From Bacteroidota bacterium (GTDB lineage Bacteria; Bacteroidota; Bacteroidia; Bacteroidales; JAADJA01): a stretch of 64,000 nucleotides of DNA. The notes beneath the pieces were generated by a model that made no database searches, was not told where the DNA came from, and worked only from the letters and a program-made list of their open reading frames with translations. Where the stretch lies: positions 62,001 to 126,000 of the forward strand of contig JAHLKX010000002.1 of the NCBI GenBank assembly GCA_020444515.1, in the 5' to 3' direction. The position numbers were made by a program, and so were the translations under genes. Shown here in pieces: positions 44,180 through 54,017 of the stretch. Position 1 is the stretch's first letter. Each line of letters starts with the position of its first letter.

Positions 44180-45337
44180 ATGATACTATTTCAAAATTGT
44201 GATGTTTATGCACCTGAACACCTGGGGATAAAGGATATCCTGGTAGGTGAACAGAAGATACTGGCAATAAACGATAAAATTGAGATACCTTCCGGTGTTA
44301 ACCTGGAGGTTGTCGATGCCAAAGGATTAAAAGTTGCACCGGGCCTGATCGATGCCCATGTTCATATTGCCGGTGCCGGTGGCGAAGGTGGGCCTGCTAC
44401 CCGAACTCCCGAATTGAAATTATCTCAAATGCTTATTGGCGGTGTAACTTCCGTTGTGGGCTGTCTTGGAACAGATGGGTTGACCCGGAGTGTTGAATCT
44501 GTCTTGATGAAGGTAAAGAGCCTTCGTCAGCAGGGCGTATCCGCATGGATGTACACCGGCGCTTACCAGGTGCCAACACCAACACTGTTGGGTGATGTTG
44601 GAAAAGACATTGCCATGATTGATGAAGTGATCGGAGCAGGTGAAATCGCCCTTTCCGATCATCGATCATCCCATCCCACTCCTGATGAACTGATCCGGTT
44701 GGTGGCACAGGCACGGGTTGGTGGCATGCTGGGCGGGAAAGCGGGCATCGTTAATATCCACATGGGTGACGCCAAAAATCCTTTCCGGCCTATTTACGAT
44801 GCTGTCGAAAACAGTGAACTGAGTCTGAAACAGTTTTTTCCGACCCACTGCAACCGGAATGACTACATTTTTGAAGATGCCAAAACCTATGGGAAAAAAG
44901 GATATATCGATCTTACCAGCAGTTCTTATCCTTATTTCCCGGAATATGAGGTAAAACCGTCGAAAGCGATCAAAGAATGGTTAGCGGCCGGTGTTCCGCT
45001 CGCCCATATCACCATGACCTCAGATGCCTGTGGTTCCCTGCCTCATTTTGATGAGAACGGAGAACTGGTGAAACTTGAAATGGGCTATCCCGATTCATTG
45101 CTGAGGGAAGTCAGGGATGCCGTTCTGACCGAACAATTGCCCCTTGAAGAGGTGATCCGGGTGGTTACTTCCAATGTGGCTGATATTCTGAAATTAACTA
45201 CCAAAGGAAGGATCACTACCGGGCGGGACGCTGATTTGATTTTCCTAAACGATGAGTTGCAACTGGTCCATCTTTTTGCCTTGGGAAAACAAATGGTAAA
45301 AGAAGGTAAGGTAATTCAGCCGGGATACTATGAGTGA
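44180..45337 (+). CDS. iadA: Isoaspartyl dipeptidase (beta-aspartyl-peptidase)
   Basis: This zinc amidohydrolase cleaves beta-Asp-X dipeptides, whether from damaged proteins or from cyanophycin breakdown. The 385 residues match E. coli IadA in length and order of motifs: 'GLIDAHVHI' (HxH), 'TRTPELKLSQM', 'GEIALSDHRSS', 'GGKAGIVNIHMGDA', 'FPTHCNRN', 'TMTSDACGSLP' (metal Asp) and 'TTGRDADLIFL'. There is no signal peptide, so it is cytoplasmic. It lies just upstream of an ECF sigma/FecR/SusCD system and about 9 kb from two cyanophycinase homologues, which suggests a shared substrate class. Confidence 0.93.
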   Translation: MILFQNCDVYAPEHLGIKDILVGEQKILAINDKIEIPSGVNLEVVDAKGLKVAPGLIDAHVHIAGAGGEGGPATRTPELKLSQMLIGGVTSVVGCLGTDGLTRSVESVLMKVKSLRQQGVSAWMYTGAYQVPTPTLLGDVGKDIAMIDEVIGAGEIALSDHRSSHPTPDELIRLVAQARVGGMLGGKAGIVNIHMGDAKNPFRPIYDAVENSELSLKQFFPTHCNRNDYIFEDAKTYGKKGYIDLTSSSYPYFPEYEVKPSKAIKEWLAAGVPLAHITMTSDACGSLPHFDENGELVKLEMGYPDSLLREVRDAVLTEQLPLEEVIRVVTSNVADILKLTTKGRITTGRDADLIFLNDELQLVHLFALGKQMVKEGKVIQPGYYE

Positions 45338-45357
45338 TTCAATCGGGGTGAGCACCC

Positions 45358-45385
45358 TTTGAAACCGAATTTCTTGTTATTTTTG
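45358..45385 (+). promoter_or_regulatory. Candidate promoter for the ECF sigma gene
   Basis: TTTG at 45358-45361, a 16-bp spacer and TATTTTTG at 45378-45385. The -7 box is exact; the spacer is shorter than usual. The ATG is 44 nt downstream. Confidence 0.45.
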
Positions 45386-45428
45386 TTTGAGCAGATTGCA
45401 TGAGGAATGCAGTTGAATCATTTGTAGA

Positions 45429-45977
45429 ATGGGAGACCCGGAAATTCATCAACTTCTTTTACACGATCCTGAAAAAGCTTTCAGGTATACTTTTGAGCGG
45501 TATTATGCCGGCCTGACTGTTGTTGCCCGTTTTTATCTGGATCAGGCCGATGAGGCCGAAGATGTTGTGCAGCAACTGTTTATGAATATTTGGGAACGGC
45601 AACACCTTGAAAAGGTGGAAGGATCGATCAGAAACTACCTTTTATCGGCCGTCCGCAATGCATGTATCAATTATATTCAAAAAAAACAGGTTAGCGAAAA
45701 AAGACTCCATCCGCTACCTGATCAGGATGAAATGGAAAGGGCATTCGATTTTCTGATCAATGAAGAAGAAAAACAAATTTTCTCCAGCGCTTTACAATCC
45801 CTGCCCGAACAAAGCCGGAAAAGTATCGAACTGGTTTATTTCTCAGGACATTCATATAAAAAGGCTGCCGTCCAGCTCAATCTATCCGTCAATACCTTGA
45901 AGACCCATCTAAAAAATGGTTTGCAAAAGTTAAGGGCAAACGAAACCATTCGCCGATATTTTTCAGAAAAAAAATAA
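45429..45977 (+). CDS. ECF-type RNA polymerase sigma-70 factor
   Basis: The 182 residues contain sigma region 2 ('DEAEDVVQQLFMNIWE', 'IRNYLLSAVRNACINYIQKK') and region 4 ('LPEQSRKSIELVYFSGHSYKKAAVQLNLSVNTLKTHL', quoted here in parts: 'LPEQSRKSIELVYF' and 'LSVNTLKTHLKNGL'). It is followed by a FecR-type anti-sigma factor and an STN-domain SusC, the standard cell-surface signalling layout of Bacteroidetes. It should switch on the SusCD-led genes when the SusC substrate is present. Confidence 0.93.
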   Translation: MGDPEIHQLLLHDPEKAFRYTFERYYAGLTVVARFYLDQADEAEDVVQQLFMNIWERQHLEKVEGSIRNYLLSAVRNACINYIQKKQVSEKRLHPLPDQDEMERAFDFLINEEEKQIFSSALQSLPEQSRKSIELVYFSGHSYKKAAVQLNLSVNTLKTHLKNGLQKLRANETIRRYFSEKK

Positions 45978-46019
45978 AAACAGACTCACCCGGTTTTTCA
46001 ATTTTCCTGTCATCTTAAT

Positions 46020-47201
46020 ATGAACATGAAGACCAATCCGGGAGAGATCCCTGACCATATACTCGATTTGCTGGCCCTCAGTGGCACCGGGAAAATTGGC
46101 CCAGATCAAGCCAGTCAGCTTGATGAGTGGATCAAGGCTCATCCGGAAACGGAACAGGAATACAAGCTTTTTATTGAACAGATGCAAAAACATTATTGGG
46201 CCCATTTATCGAACGAGGTTGAACTGAAGAGTGCCTGGCAAAAAATTACCGATCGTAAAGAAACAAAAACCCATAAACCGGCCATATTCCGGTGGATCGC
46301 AGCCGCAGCGATTTTTATTTTACTGATTGCAGCAGCCTGGTACCTGGTACTGACGTTTGAGCAAAAAGAACAAACAAACCTTGCTGATCAACCAGCTCTG
46401 AACAGAAGTAACCAGGCTGTATTGGTGCTTTCGGACGGCAGAGAACATGTTTTGGGATCGGAGAAAGCAACGGAACTTCACGAACAAGGTGGAGTTCATA
46501 TCACCGACAATCCCGGTGAAATCCTCGCCTATAATACGGAGGAGCATGATGGTATTGAACCGGTCATGAACCGGTTAAAAATCCCTGCAGGAGCCAGGTA
46601 TCAGCTGCAATTATCAGATGGCACCCATGTATGGCTGAATGCCGTTACAGAAATCGAATATCCTGTCGCATTTGGAAATGATGAACGCAGGATCAGGCTT
46701 TCAGGAGAAGCTTATTTTGATGTGCATACTGATCCTTCAAAACCCTTTATCATCGAAGCGAATGGCTACGAAATACGGGTTACCGGCACTTCTTTCAATG
46801 TCTCTTCCTATCAGAATGATCCGTTTATGCAAACAACGCTGGTAGTAGGTCAGGTGGAAGTAACCGACCGGAACGGGACCAAAATATCACTGGCTCCCGG
46901 CCAGATGGTTACGGTAGATAACAAAGGACAATCGCATACGGTGAAAAAAGTGGATACACGGTTTTATACCTCCTGGAAAGAAGGTATCCTTTATTTCAAC
47001 AAGGTCACTTTGTATGACCTTTCGGTGAAACTGGGAAGGTGGTATGATGCCGATTTTCAGTTTGCTGATCCGCAAAAAAGGAACCTTGTTTATAGTGGTG
47101 CCATGGAGAATAGCAGGGATATCAGGTTTTTGCTTAACCTGATCGAGCAAACAGCCGATGTGAAGTTTAGTGTAGACGGTCATACCGTAACGGTACAATA
47201 A
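46020..47201 (+). CDS. FecR-family anti-sigma factor
   Basis: The 393 residues have a cytoplasmic N-terminal sigma-binding part, one membrane helix ('WIAAAAIFILLIAAAWYLVL', near 95-115), a periplasmic FecR domain ('GARYQLQLSDGTHVWLNA', 'RLSGEAYFDVHTDPSKPF', 'VTGTSFNVSSY') and a C-terminal DUF4974-like domain. It should hold the preceding ECF sigma until contacted by the STN domain of the SusC protein encoded next. Alternative ATGs occur at 46020 and 46026. Confidence 0.93.
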   Translation: MNMKTNPGEIPDHILDLLALSGTGKIGPDQASQLDEWIKAHPETEQEYKLFIEQMQKHYWAHLSNEVELKSAWQKITDRKETKTHKPAIFRWIAAAAIFILLIAAAWYLVLTFEQKEQTNLADQPALNRSNQAVLVLSDGREHVLGSEKATELHEQGGVHITDNPGEILAYNTEEHDGIEPVMNRLKIPAGARYQLQLSDGTHVWLNAVTEIEYPVAFGNDERRIRLSGEAYFDVHTDPSKPFIIEANGYEIRVTGTSFNVSSYQNDPFMQTTLVVGQVEVTDRNGTKISLAPGQMVTVDNKGQSHTVKKVDTRFYTSWKEGILYFNKVTLYDLSVKLGRWYDADFQFADPQKRNLVYSGAMENSRDIRFLLNLIEQTADVKFSVDGHTVTVQ

Positions 47202-47208
47202 AAAAATA

Positions 47209-47234
47209 CCGGAAAATGCGGCAACATTTTCCGG
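47209..47234 (+). promoter_or_regulatory. Perfect hairpin in the leader between FecR and SusC genes
   Basis: CCGGAAAATG and CATTTTCCGG form a 10-bp stem with loop CGGCAA, starting 7 nt after the FecR stop. No T-tract follows, so it is not a standard terminator. It may stabilise or process the downstream susC mRNA. Confidence 0.55.
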
Positions 47235-47304
47235 CTGAGTTATCAGGGGATGCCTTGCGTCTGAATCACAAAGGCTCCCGGTTTAATAACCAATATACAA
47301 ATGT

Positions 47305-50300
47305 ATGAATAATTCTGTACGCAAGAAGCTTAGGACCACCAGGCCTGTTTCTTATGGTTATTTGATCGCTATGAAGATTTTTATTTTACTGACTTTCATT
47401 GGTGTGGTGCATGCATCGGCGGCCATTTTCCCGCAGGGAGCCCGGGTTAGTGTGAACCTGGAGGATGTTACTGTTTTTGAGGCAGTGAATGAAATTGCCC
47501 GCCAGACAGGGCACCTGTTCATCATGAACGAAAGCGATGTGAATACCGACCGGCGAGTAAATGTCAAATTGAACAACGCCACCCTTGATGAAGCCATGGA
47601 GAAAGTGCTGGTCAATCAACAACTGGAATATTCCGTCGTGGAGAATTATATTTTGCTGGCCCCGAAAGAAGAAAACCCGAAGAAGATGACGGCAAGCCCT
47701 CCCCAGGAAAAAAGGAAAATTCATGGAACGGTGACATATAAGAAGGACCAGACACCACTTCCAGGGGTGAATGTTTATGTCAAAGGCACTACTATCGGAG
47801 TGTCTACCGATGCCAATGGTTATTATGAGTTAAATATTCCCGATGATGCCAAGATACTTGTCTTTTCGCTGGTTGGAATGAAAAAGGTTGAAGTGCCGGT
47901 TGATGCGAAAACCGAGATCAACGTAGAAATGGAGGATGAGCAGATAGGTCTGGAAGAACTGGTGGTGGTCGGTTATGGAACGGAGAGTAAGAAATTGTTG
48001 ACCGGCTCGGTAGGATCCATCAAAACCGATAATATAAAAGAGATGCCGGTTCAAACCATCGATGCCGCCATGGCGGGTAAAACGACAGGGGTTTATGTTT
48101 ACCAGAACTCAGGAACACCAGGTGGTGGTATTTCAGTGCGGATCAGGGGCAACAGCTCCATCACTGCCGGCAACCAACCTTTGTATGTCATCGACGGTGT
48201 GCCCCTGGTAACAGGAGACTATGGTCAGATCGGTTTTAGTGGCCAGGGGATCAATGCCATTGCCGACCTGAACCCCAACGATATCGAATCCATTTCGATC
48301 CTGAAGGATGCTTCGGCTACCGCCATTTACGGGGCCAGGGCTACCAATGGAGTTGTGCTGATCACTACCAAGAAGGGAAAATCAGAAAAAACAGCCATTA
48401 ATTTCAATTCTTATTACGGTTTCCAGCAGCCTGAAAAATTGCTGGAAATGATGAATGCCCGGGAGTGGAAGATCTATCGGAATGAATTGAAAACAAATGA
48501 GGGTGGATTACCCATCTTCAGTGAAGAAAACATTGCCAAAAATGAAATAGATACCGACTGGCTTGATGAGGTGTTCAGGACATCTTCCATCGCCAGTGTT
48601 GATCTGTCGGCCAGCGGTGGAAATGAAAAAACAAGGTTTTACATTGCAGGTACCTATTCCTACGACGAAGGGATTTTGATCGGCACAGATTATCAAAGAA
48701 TAAACGGTCGCGTGAATGTGGACCACTGGGTGAATGACTGGTTGGAGATCGGGACTTCCCTTGGGATCAGCAACTCCATCAATAACAGGGTGGAGGGTGA
48801 TCAATCGCTGAATGGTCCTTTGCCCAATGCTATTACCCTGCCATCCATATATCCCGTTTTCAATCCGGATGGTACATTCAATGAAGACGGCCCGTATGCC
48901 AACCCGGTCTCCATCGCCGAACAGTCGACCAACCGGGCCAATTCATTCCGCAATGTCGGCAATATTTATGCTGATATCCGGCTGGCTAAAGGCCTTACCT
49001 TCAAATCAAAAGTGGGCCTTGATTACCTCGACCTGAATGAACACAGTTATGATCCCATTACCACCCGCCAGGGTGAAAGATACAACGGCATAGGCATTTC
49101 AGCAGGAAACCGCGTTTCGAACCTGATGACCAATAACCTGGTCAATTATATCACTTCCATCAATAATACTCACAATATTGATGCGATGATCGGGCATAGC
49201 TATGAAAAGTTTATTGAGCGGTCGAGTTATATCCGCGGAACCGATTTCCCCAATGAAAATTTCGAGTACCTGATTTCTGCCGCTAATATTACCGATGCCT
49301 ACAACCGCTATTTTGAAAAGAGGACCAATTCTTACTTCGGCCGGATCAAATATAACTACGACAACCGCTACCTGATGGCTTTTACAGCACGTTATGACGG
49401 TTCATCCAAATTCGGGCCCAATAACAAATACGGTTTTTTCCCGGCCATATCGGTAGCATGGCGTTTATCTGAAGAAGCATTTTTTGATGTGAATGCAATA
49501 TCCGATTTTAAGATCAGGGCCAGTTACGGTTTAACCGGTAATGATGGAATTCCAGCCTTTTCTTTCCTTGGCCTGTATACTGCCGGTGCCAATTATAACA
49601 ACGAACCCGGAATCCGCCCCAGCCAGCTTCCCAATCCCGACCTCAAATGGGAAACCACTTCCCAGCTCAACTTCGGATTGGATTTGGGGTTTCTTAAGGA
49701 CCGGATCACTTTCAATGCCGATGTTTATGCCAAAAAAACCACCGACTTGCTGCTTGACCGGCCCATTTCTGCAACATCCGGTTACACCTTTATAACTGCT
49801 AACATCGGTGAACTCCAAAATATGGGTGTCGAGATCGGGATCACAACTGAAAATATCAAGCGCGACCGGTTCAACTGGCAAACAGTGCTGAATTACAGCA
49901 TGAACAAAAACAAGGTGACCAAACTTTATAACGGCCAACCATTGCTCGATATCGGAAGAGGAAATAACTCGGTGATCGAAGGTGAGCCACTGGGTGTTTT
50001 TTATGGATATGTATCGCAGGGTGTGGATCCATCAACCGGGGATATCGTTTTTGAAGACCTGGATGGTGATGGCGAAATTACATCTGCTGACCGAACCGTG
50101 ATCGGTGATCCCAATCCCGATTTTATCGGCGGCTTGAATAACATTGTAAATTACCGGCAATTTTCGCTCACTTTCTTTTTGCAGTTCTCCTATGGCAATG
50201 ATATATTCAACGGTTCACGAATTTATATTGAATCACTCAAAGGCGAGGATAACCAACTTAAAATTGTTGAAGAACGCTGGCAAAAACCGGGTGACCGAAC

Positions 50301-50616
50301 ATCCATTCCGCGGGCGACATTAACGGATCCCAATAATAACAACCGTGAATCCTCCCGGTTTGTGGAAGATGGTACCTACCTCCGTTTCAAGGAAGTTTCG
50401 CTGAGTTATTCTTTCGATAAAGAGTTGGTGGACCGCTTGCACCTGCGCAATTTAAAGGTGTATGTTACTGCGCGAAACCTGCTCACTTTTACGGGATACA
50501 GCGGCATGGACCCGGAAGTGAATTATGCAGGTGACGATATCCTGAGGCTGGGAACCGACTTTTTCACTTATCCCCAGGCCAGGTCAGTCATTTTTGGAAT
50601 CAGTTTAGGAATTTAA
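47305..50616 (+). CDS. SusC/RagA-family TonB-dependent outer-membrane transporter with STN domain
   Basis: The 1103 residues comprise a signal peptide ('IFILLTFIGVVHASAA'), an STN secretin/TonB signalling domain ('VSVNLEDVTVFEAVNEIARQ'), a carboxypeptidase-regulatory-like domain ('LPGVNVYVKGTTIGVSTDAN'), a TonB box region ('LEELVVVGYGT'), a plug ('SILKDASATAIYGARATNGV') and a 22-strand-type barrel. The STN domain marks it as a trans-envelope signaller to the FecR protein encoded upstream. It imports the ligand captured by the SusD lipoprotein. The context suggests a peptide substrate instead of a glycan: no glycoside hydrolase is nearby. Confidence 0.95.
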   Translation: MNNSVRKKLRTTRPVSYGYLIAMKIFILLTFIGVVHASAAIFPQGARVSVNLEDVTVFEAVNEIARQTGHLFIMNESDVNTDRRVNVKLNNATLDEAMEKVLVNQQLEYSVVENYILLAPKEENPKKMTASPPQEKRKIHGTVTYKKDQTPLPGVNVYVKGTTIGVSTDANGYYELNIPDDAKILVFSLVGMKKVEVPVDAKTEINVEMEDEQIGLEELVVVGYGTESKKLLTGSVGSIKTDNIKEMPVQTIDAAMAGKTTGVYVYQNSGTPGGGISVRIRGNSSITAGNQPLYVIDGVPLVTGDYGQIGFSGQGINAIADLNPNDIESISILKDASATAIYGARATNGVVLITTKKGKSEKTAINFNSYYGFQQPEKLLEMMNAREWKIYRNELKTNEGGLPIFSEENIAKNEIDTDWLDEVFRTSSIASVDLSASGGNEKTRFYIAGTYSYDEGILIGTDYQRINGRVNVDHWVNDWLEIGTSLGISNSINNRVEGDQSLNGPLPNAITLPSIYPVFNPDGTFNEDGPYANPVSIAEQSTNRANSFRNVGNIYADIRLAKGLTFKSKVGLDYLDLNEHSYDPITTRQGERYNGIGISAGNRVSNLMTNNLVNYITSINNTHNIDAMIGHSYEKFIERSSYIRGTDFPNENFEYLISAANITDAYNRYFEKRTNSYFGRIKYNYDNRYLMAFTARYDGSSKFGPNNKYGFFPAISVAWRLSEEAFFDVNAISDFKIRASYGLTGNDGIPAFSFLGLYTAGANYNNEPGIRPSQLPNPDLKWETTSQLNFGLDLGFLKDRITFNADVYAKKTTDLLLDRPISATSGYTFITANIGELQNMGVEIGITTENIKRDRFNWQTVLNYSMNKNKVTKLYNGQPLLDIGRGNNSVIEGEPLGVFYGYVSQGVDPSTGDIVFEDLDGDGEITSADRTVIGDPNPDFIGGLNNIVNYRQFSLTFFLQFSYGNDIFNGSRIYIESLKGEDNQLKIVEERWQKPGDRTSIPRATLTDPNNNNRESSRFVEDGTYLRFKEVSLSYSFDKELVDRLHLRNLKVYVTARNLLTFTGYSGMDPEVNYAGDDILRLGTDFFTYPQARSVIFGISLGI

Positions 50617-50628
50617 ATCAGAACGGAC

Positions 50629-51954
50629 ATGAAAAAATCAACCTATATACTCGTATTCATCTTGATGACCATCTTGTTTATTTCATGTGAAAAAGTACTG
50701 GATGTAGAGCCTACCGAATCGTTGTCAACCGATCAGGCCATTCAAAACAGGAATGATGTGTTGCGCGCTCTTACCGGTTGTTATGATGCATTACAACAAA
50801 CCGGCCTGTATAGCCTGGATATGGTGGCGATCCCCGACCTGCTTGCTGATAACCTGGATCATTCCGGGACACGGCAGGAATACGGGCAGATCGACAACAA
50901 TTCAATTCTTGCAGAAAATTTTCTGATTGAAGGGATCTGGAACGACAGTTATGACGCCCTGAACCGGATCAATTCTCTGCTCGATAAATTGCCCGAAATT
51001 AATGATCTCACCGCTGAAGAACGGAACAATGTTACAGGCCAGCTCTACTTTCTGCGGTCGCTGATCCATTTTAACCTGGTCAACTTTTTTGGACCGATCC
51101 CCATCAAAACCACACCCACTTATGGGATAGATGATAATCTGGATGTTCCGCGCGATACAAAGGATGCTGTTTATACACAGGTGTTGACAGATCTTAACAA
51201 TGCACTCGGCAAAATCAGCAACCAGGAGCCCATCAAAGCTTCAGATGCTGCGGTTAAAGGGTTGCTGGCCAGGGTTCATCTCTATCTTGAAAATTGGAAT
51301 GAAGCGAAAACCTATGCCTCCGAACTGATCAGCAATACGGCCTTTATGATTGATCCCGACTACAACAACCTTTTTACGGGGGCAAATTCACCCGAATTTA
51401 TTTTCCAGGTTGAGTACAATACCCAGGATCAAAATACGCTGGCTTATTATTTCTTCCCAACCAGTGAAGAGGGCCGTAATGAATTTACGCCCAGTGAAAC
51501 AATGGAGGATGCCTATGAAACTGCAGATACCATCAGGAAAAACGCTTCCCTTGCCGATCAGGGCTATGTTTATAAATACCGCGATATCACAACGGGTACT
51601 GACAATGTCACCGTTTTCAGGCTGGCCGAAATGTACCTCATCCGTGCTGAAGCCGAAGCTAAACTCAATGGTGACCTCGAAGCGATCAAAAGTGATATCA
51701 ATGTCATAAGAAACAGGGCAGGACTTGAAAACACCACAGCGGTCACTTATGGAGAACTCCTTGATGCAATAGAACAGGAACGGCGGGTTGAGTTTGCTTT
51801 TGAAGGACATCGTTGGTTTGATCTTATCAGGACCGGAAGAGCTATGGAGGTTTTGGAAAACATCAGTAGTCCGAATCAACTATTGATGCCCATTCCTTTG
51901 AGTGAAATCACATCCAATAACAATCCGGGAATGTATCAAAATCCCGGCTATTAA
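50629..51954 (+). CDS. SusD/RagB-family nutrient-binding lipoprotein
   Basis: The 441 residues start with a lipoprotein signal ('FILMTILFISC', Cys at about 20). They show SusD features: N-terminal 'VEPTESLSTDQAIQN', TPR-like helices ('AEMYLIRAEAEAKLNGD'), and C-terminal 'EQERRVEFAFEGHRWFDLIR'. It forms a lid on the SusC transporter encoded 12 nt upstream. It is somewhat shorter than many glycan-type SusD proteins (about 500-600). Confidence 0.94.
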   Translation: MKKSTYILVFILMTILFISCEKVLDVEPTESLSTDQAIQNRNDVLRALTGCYDALQQTGLYSLDMVAIPDLLADNLDHSGTRQEYGQIDNNSILAENFLIEGIWNDSYDALNRINSLLDKLPEINDLTAEERNNVTGQLYFLRSLIHFNLVNFFGPIPIKTTPTYGIDDNLDVPRDTKDAVYTQVLTDLNNALGKISNQEPIKASDAAVKGLLARVHLYLENWNEAKTYASELISNTAFMIDPDYNNLFTGANSPEFIFQVEYNTQDQNTLAYYFFPTSEEGRNEFTPSETMEDAYETADTIRKNASLADQGYVYKYRDITTGTDNVTVFRLAEMYLIRAEAEAKLNGDLEAIKSDINVIRNRAGLENTTAVTYGELLDAIEQERRVEFAFEGHRWFDLIRTGRAMEVLENISSPNQLLMPIPLSEITSNNNPGMYQNPGY

Positions 51955-51979
51955 TTTGCTAACAATAAAACAGATAATT

Positions 51980-53122
51980 ATGAAATCAGGAATCATTCAA
52001 ATCAGTGTTTTATCAGCCTTTCTGGCCCTGGTATTGATCGTGGGGTGCAAAAAAGATGAAGAAGAAATTCCACCCGCAAGTACGGTGGCCAATTTTGACT
52101 ATACATCCGACAATGATTTTTTTGCACCGACCACCATTTCCTTTGCCAATTCATCCATTGAGGCAACAACATATGCCTGGGATTTTGGTAACGGACAAAC
52201 CTCCACAGAAAAGGATCCGTCGGTATTGTATGAAGATCCGGGCGTTTACACGATATCACTGACAGCAACCGGTAACACCACCAATACCAAAACAGAAGAT
52301 ATCGTGATCAAAGATCCCAATGCGGGCAAATCGCGTACACTTTATTATTCTGATCGCAATACCGGTAAGATCCATTATATCAAGCTGGATGGTGAAGCCC
52401 CGGTGGTACAGGAATTTTCGTGGGGCGGATTGTATAAACCCTATGGTATTGCCATTGATTATGATAATGAAAAAATGTATGTCTCCGATGTTGACGGGAT
52501 TATCTACAAGTGCGACCTGGATGGTGAAAACCCGGAGATCATCCTCAATGTGAATGACAACCCTGAGGTTGATTTTCCCTACGGGATTGTAGTAGTGGAC
52601 GGCAAGATCTACTGGGGCATTGAAGGTGGACTGATGAAAGCCAACACGGATGGCAGCAATATAGAATGGGCGATCCAGATGGCGGCAACCCCGGAAATGC
52701 CCATCGGGCTGGCTTATGATTTTGACAGTGGTAAGCTCTACTTCACCAATGATAAATATGATTATTCAGGCGGTGTGTACCGCTGCAACCTGGATGGCTC
52801 TGAAATGGAATTGCTGGTCCCGGATATCGACGCAGGAGGTATTGCCATTGATACGGAACACGGTAAAATGTATTTCTCCGACTGGTTTGACGGATTGTAC
52901 ATGGCCGACCTGGATGGTTCGAACCTGACCGTGATCAACGGGGATCTCGGTGGTGAAACCACCTTCGTTTGGGGAATGGCCCTCGATGAGGATGCCGGAT
53001 ATCTTTATGTAAGCGATAAAATTTCCGAAGTGATCCTGCGCAGCAACCTCGACGGCAGCAGTTCGGAAAGCTGGATAACCGGAATTTATCCGCATGCCAT
53101 GGCCATTGATACCTATCGTTAG
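51980..53122 (+). CDS. Lipoprotein with PKD domain and YWTD/NHL-type beta-propeller
   Basis: The ATG at 51980 begins a lipoprotein signal ('LALVLIVGCKK'); the ORF-track start is inside susD. After the Cys comes a PKD domain ('FANSSIEATTYAWDFGNGQT') and a six-blade-like propeller with repeated 'CDLDGEN', 'CNLDGSE', 'ADLDGSN' and 'SNLDGSS' units (LDL-receptor YWTD type). It takes the place of the extra surface lipoprotein (SusE/F position) often found after SusD and may help bind the ligand at the cell surface. 380 residues. Specific ligand unknown. Confidence 0.87.
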   Translation: MKSGIIQISVLSAFLALVLIVGCKKDEEEIPPASTVANFDYTSDNDFFAPTTISFANSSIEATTYAWDFGNGQTSTEKDPSVLYEDPGVYTISLTATGNTTNTKTEDIVIKDPNAGKSRTLYYSDRNTGKIHYIKLDGEAPVVQEFSWGGLYKPYGIAIDYDNEKMYVSDVDGIIYKCDLDGENPEIILNVNDNPEVDFPYGIVVVDGKIYWGIEGGLMKANTDGSNIEWAIQMAATPEMPIGLAYDFDSGKLYFTNDKYDYSGGVYRCNLDGSEMELLVPDIDAGGIAIDTEHGKMYFSDWFDGLYMADLDGSNLTVINGDLGGETTFVWGMALDEDAGYLYVSDKISEVILRSNLDGSSSESWITGIYPHAMAIDTYR

Positions 53123-53158
53123 AAATTCACTTTAATATTCAATTAAAAAATAATTACC

Positions 53159-53959
53159 ATGAGAAAACATCTATTTTTATTCGTTGTGCTGGTTTTAACG
53201 GCATTCACCATGAATGCGCAGGTACCGGAATACTGGTATCTTGATGAGGTCAATCCGGGAATGGATATTGCCCTTTATCCTGATGGCACAAATCCACAGG
53301 ACGGTTTGTTTGCCTGCCAGATGACTTTACTTCAACCGGAAATACCTTACCTTATTTCCGACAATTTCGCTGTAACAGAAGGCAGTGAGTATACCTTTAC
53401 CATTTGGTATTATGATAATGATAGCCGTGCTTCACTTAAATTTTATGCCGATTTTTATGATTCCGAAGGAAATGATATTTACGGTGAAGATCCTGTTTAT
53501 TCAGAAGATGGCGATATGTGGCAATCGGTGAGCTGGTCGTCAACAGTGCCTGCCGGAGCTGTGGAAGGTTACATCCTGATCAAGCTTTATGATGATGAAG
53601 GTTATGTTGATGAAGCCATCGTTTGGGTGGATAACGTTAGTTTTATGGTGGGATCGGAGAATCTGGTACTCAACGGAAGTTATGAAAGCTGGCCTGGTGT
53701 AGGTGTTGAAGAGCCGACAGCTCAACCGGATATGCAGGTATTTCCCAATCCTGTATACAATGAAGTTAATATCAGTAACCTTCAGGGAGTCGACCGGATT
53801 GAAATCGCCGATGCAACGGGATCGGCCATCAGGGTTATTGAGGATGTGAAAGGGGAAACATTGAAGTTTCAGGTTGAGGAGCTTTCAACCGGATTGTATT
53901 TTATGTCGTTTTACAACCGGGATGGTTGGGTAGCAACCAAAAAAATATTGAAGCGGTAG
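53159..53959 (+). CDS. T9SS-exported protein with carbohydrate-binding-like beta-sandwich
   Basis: The 266 residues have a signal peptide ending 'FTMNAQ', one beta-sandwich region of about 150 residues ('ISDNFAVTEGSEYTFTIWYYD', 'VIWVDNV'-like segment 'AIVWVDNVSF') that looks like a CBM4/9-type fold, and a T9SS type A sorting domain from 'VFPNPVYNEVNISNL'. No catalytic motif is seen. It closes the SusCD gene run and ends in a shared terminator with the cyanophycinase operon. Confidence 0.78.
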   Translation: MRKHLFLFVVLVLTAFTMNAQVPEYWYLDEVNPGMDIALYPDGTNPQDGLFACQMTLLQPEIPYLISDNFAVTEGSEYTFTIWYYDNDSRASLKFYADFYDSEGNDIYGEDPVYSEDGDMWQSVSWSSTVPAGAVEGYILIKLYDDEGYVDEAIVWVDNVSFMVGSENLVLNGSYESWPGVGVEEPTAQPDMQVFPNPVYNEVNISNLQGVDRIEIADATGSAIRVIEDVKGETLKFQVEELSTGLYFMSFYNRDGWVATKKILKR

Positions 53960-53983
53960 AAAAGTTTCATCTTTTTTACATTG

Positions 53984-54017
53984 AGCCTGGATCAGCAGAT
54001 CCGGGCTTTCTTATTTT
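53984..54017. terminator. Intrinsic terminator between the SusCD operon and the cyanophycinase operon
   Basis: AGCCTGGATC and GATCCGGGCT (one T-G pair) form a 10-bp stem with loop AGCA, followed by a T-rich run. It overlaps the stop end of the convergent cyanophycinase gene. Confidence 0.75.

Noticed and set aside
44180-45337. IadA considered as dihydroorotase or allantoinase
   Set aside because: The 'GEIALSDHRSS', 'HMGDA' and 'THCNRN' motif order fits isoaspartyl dipeptidase.
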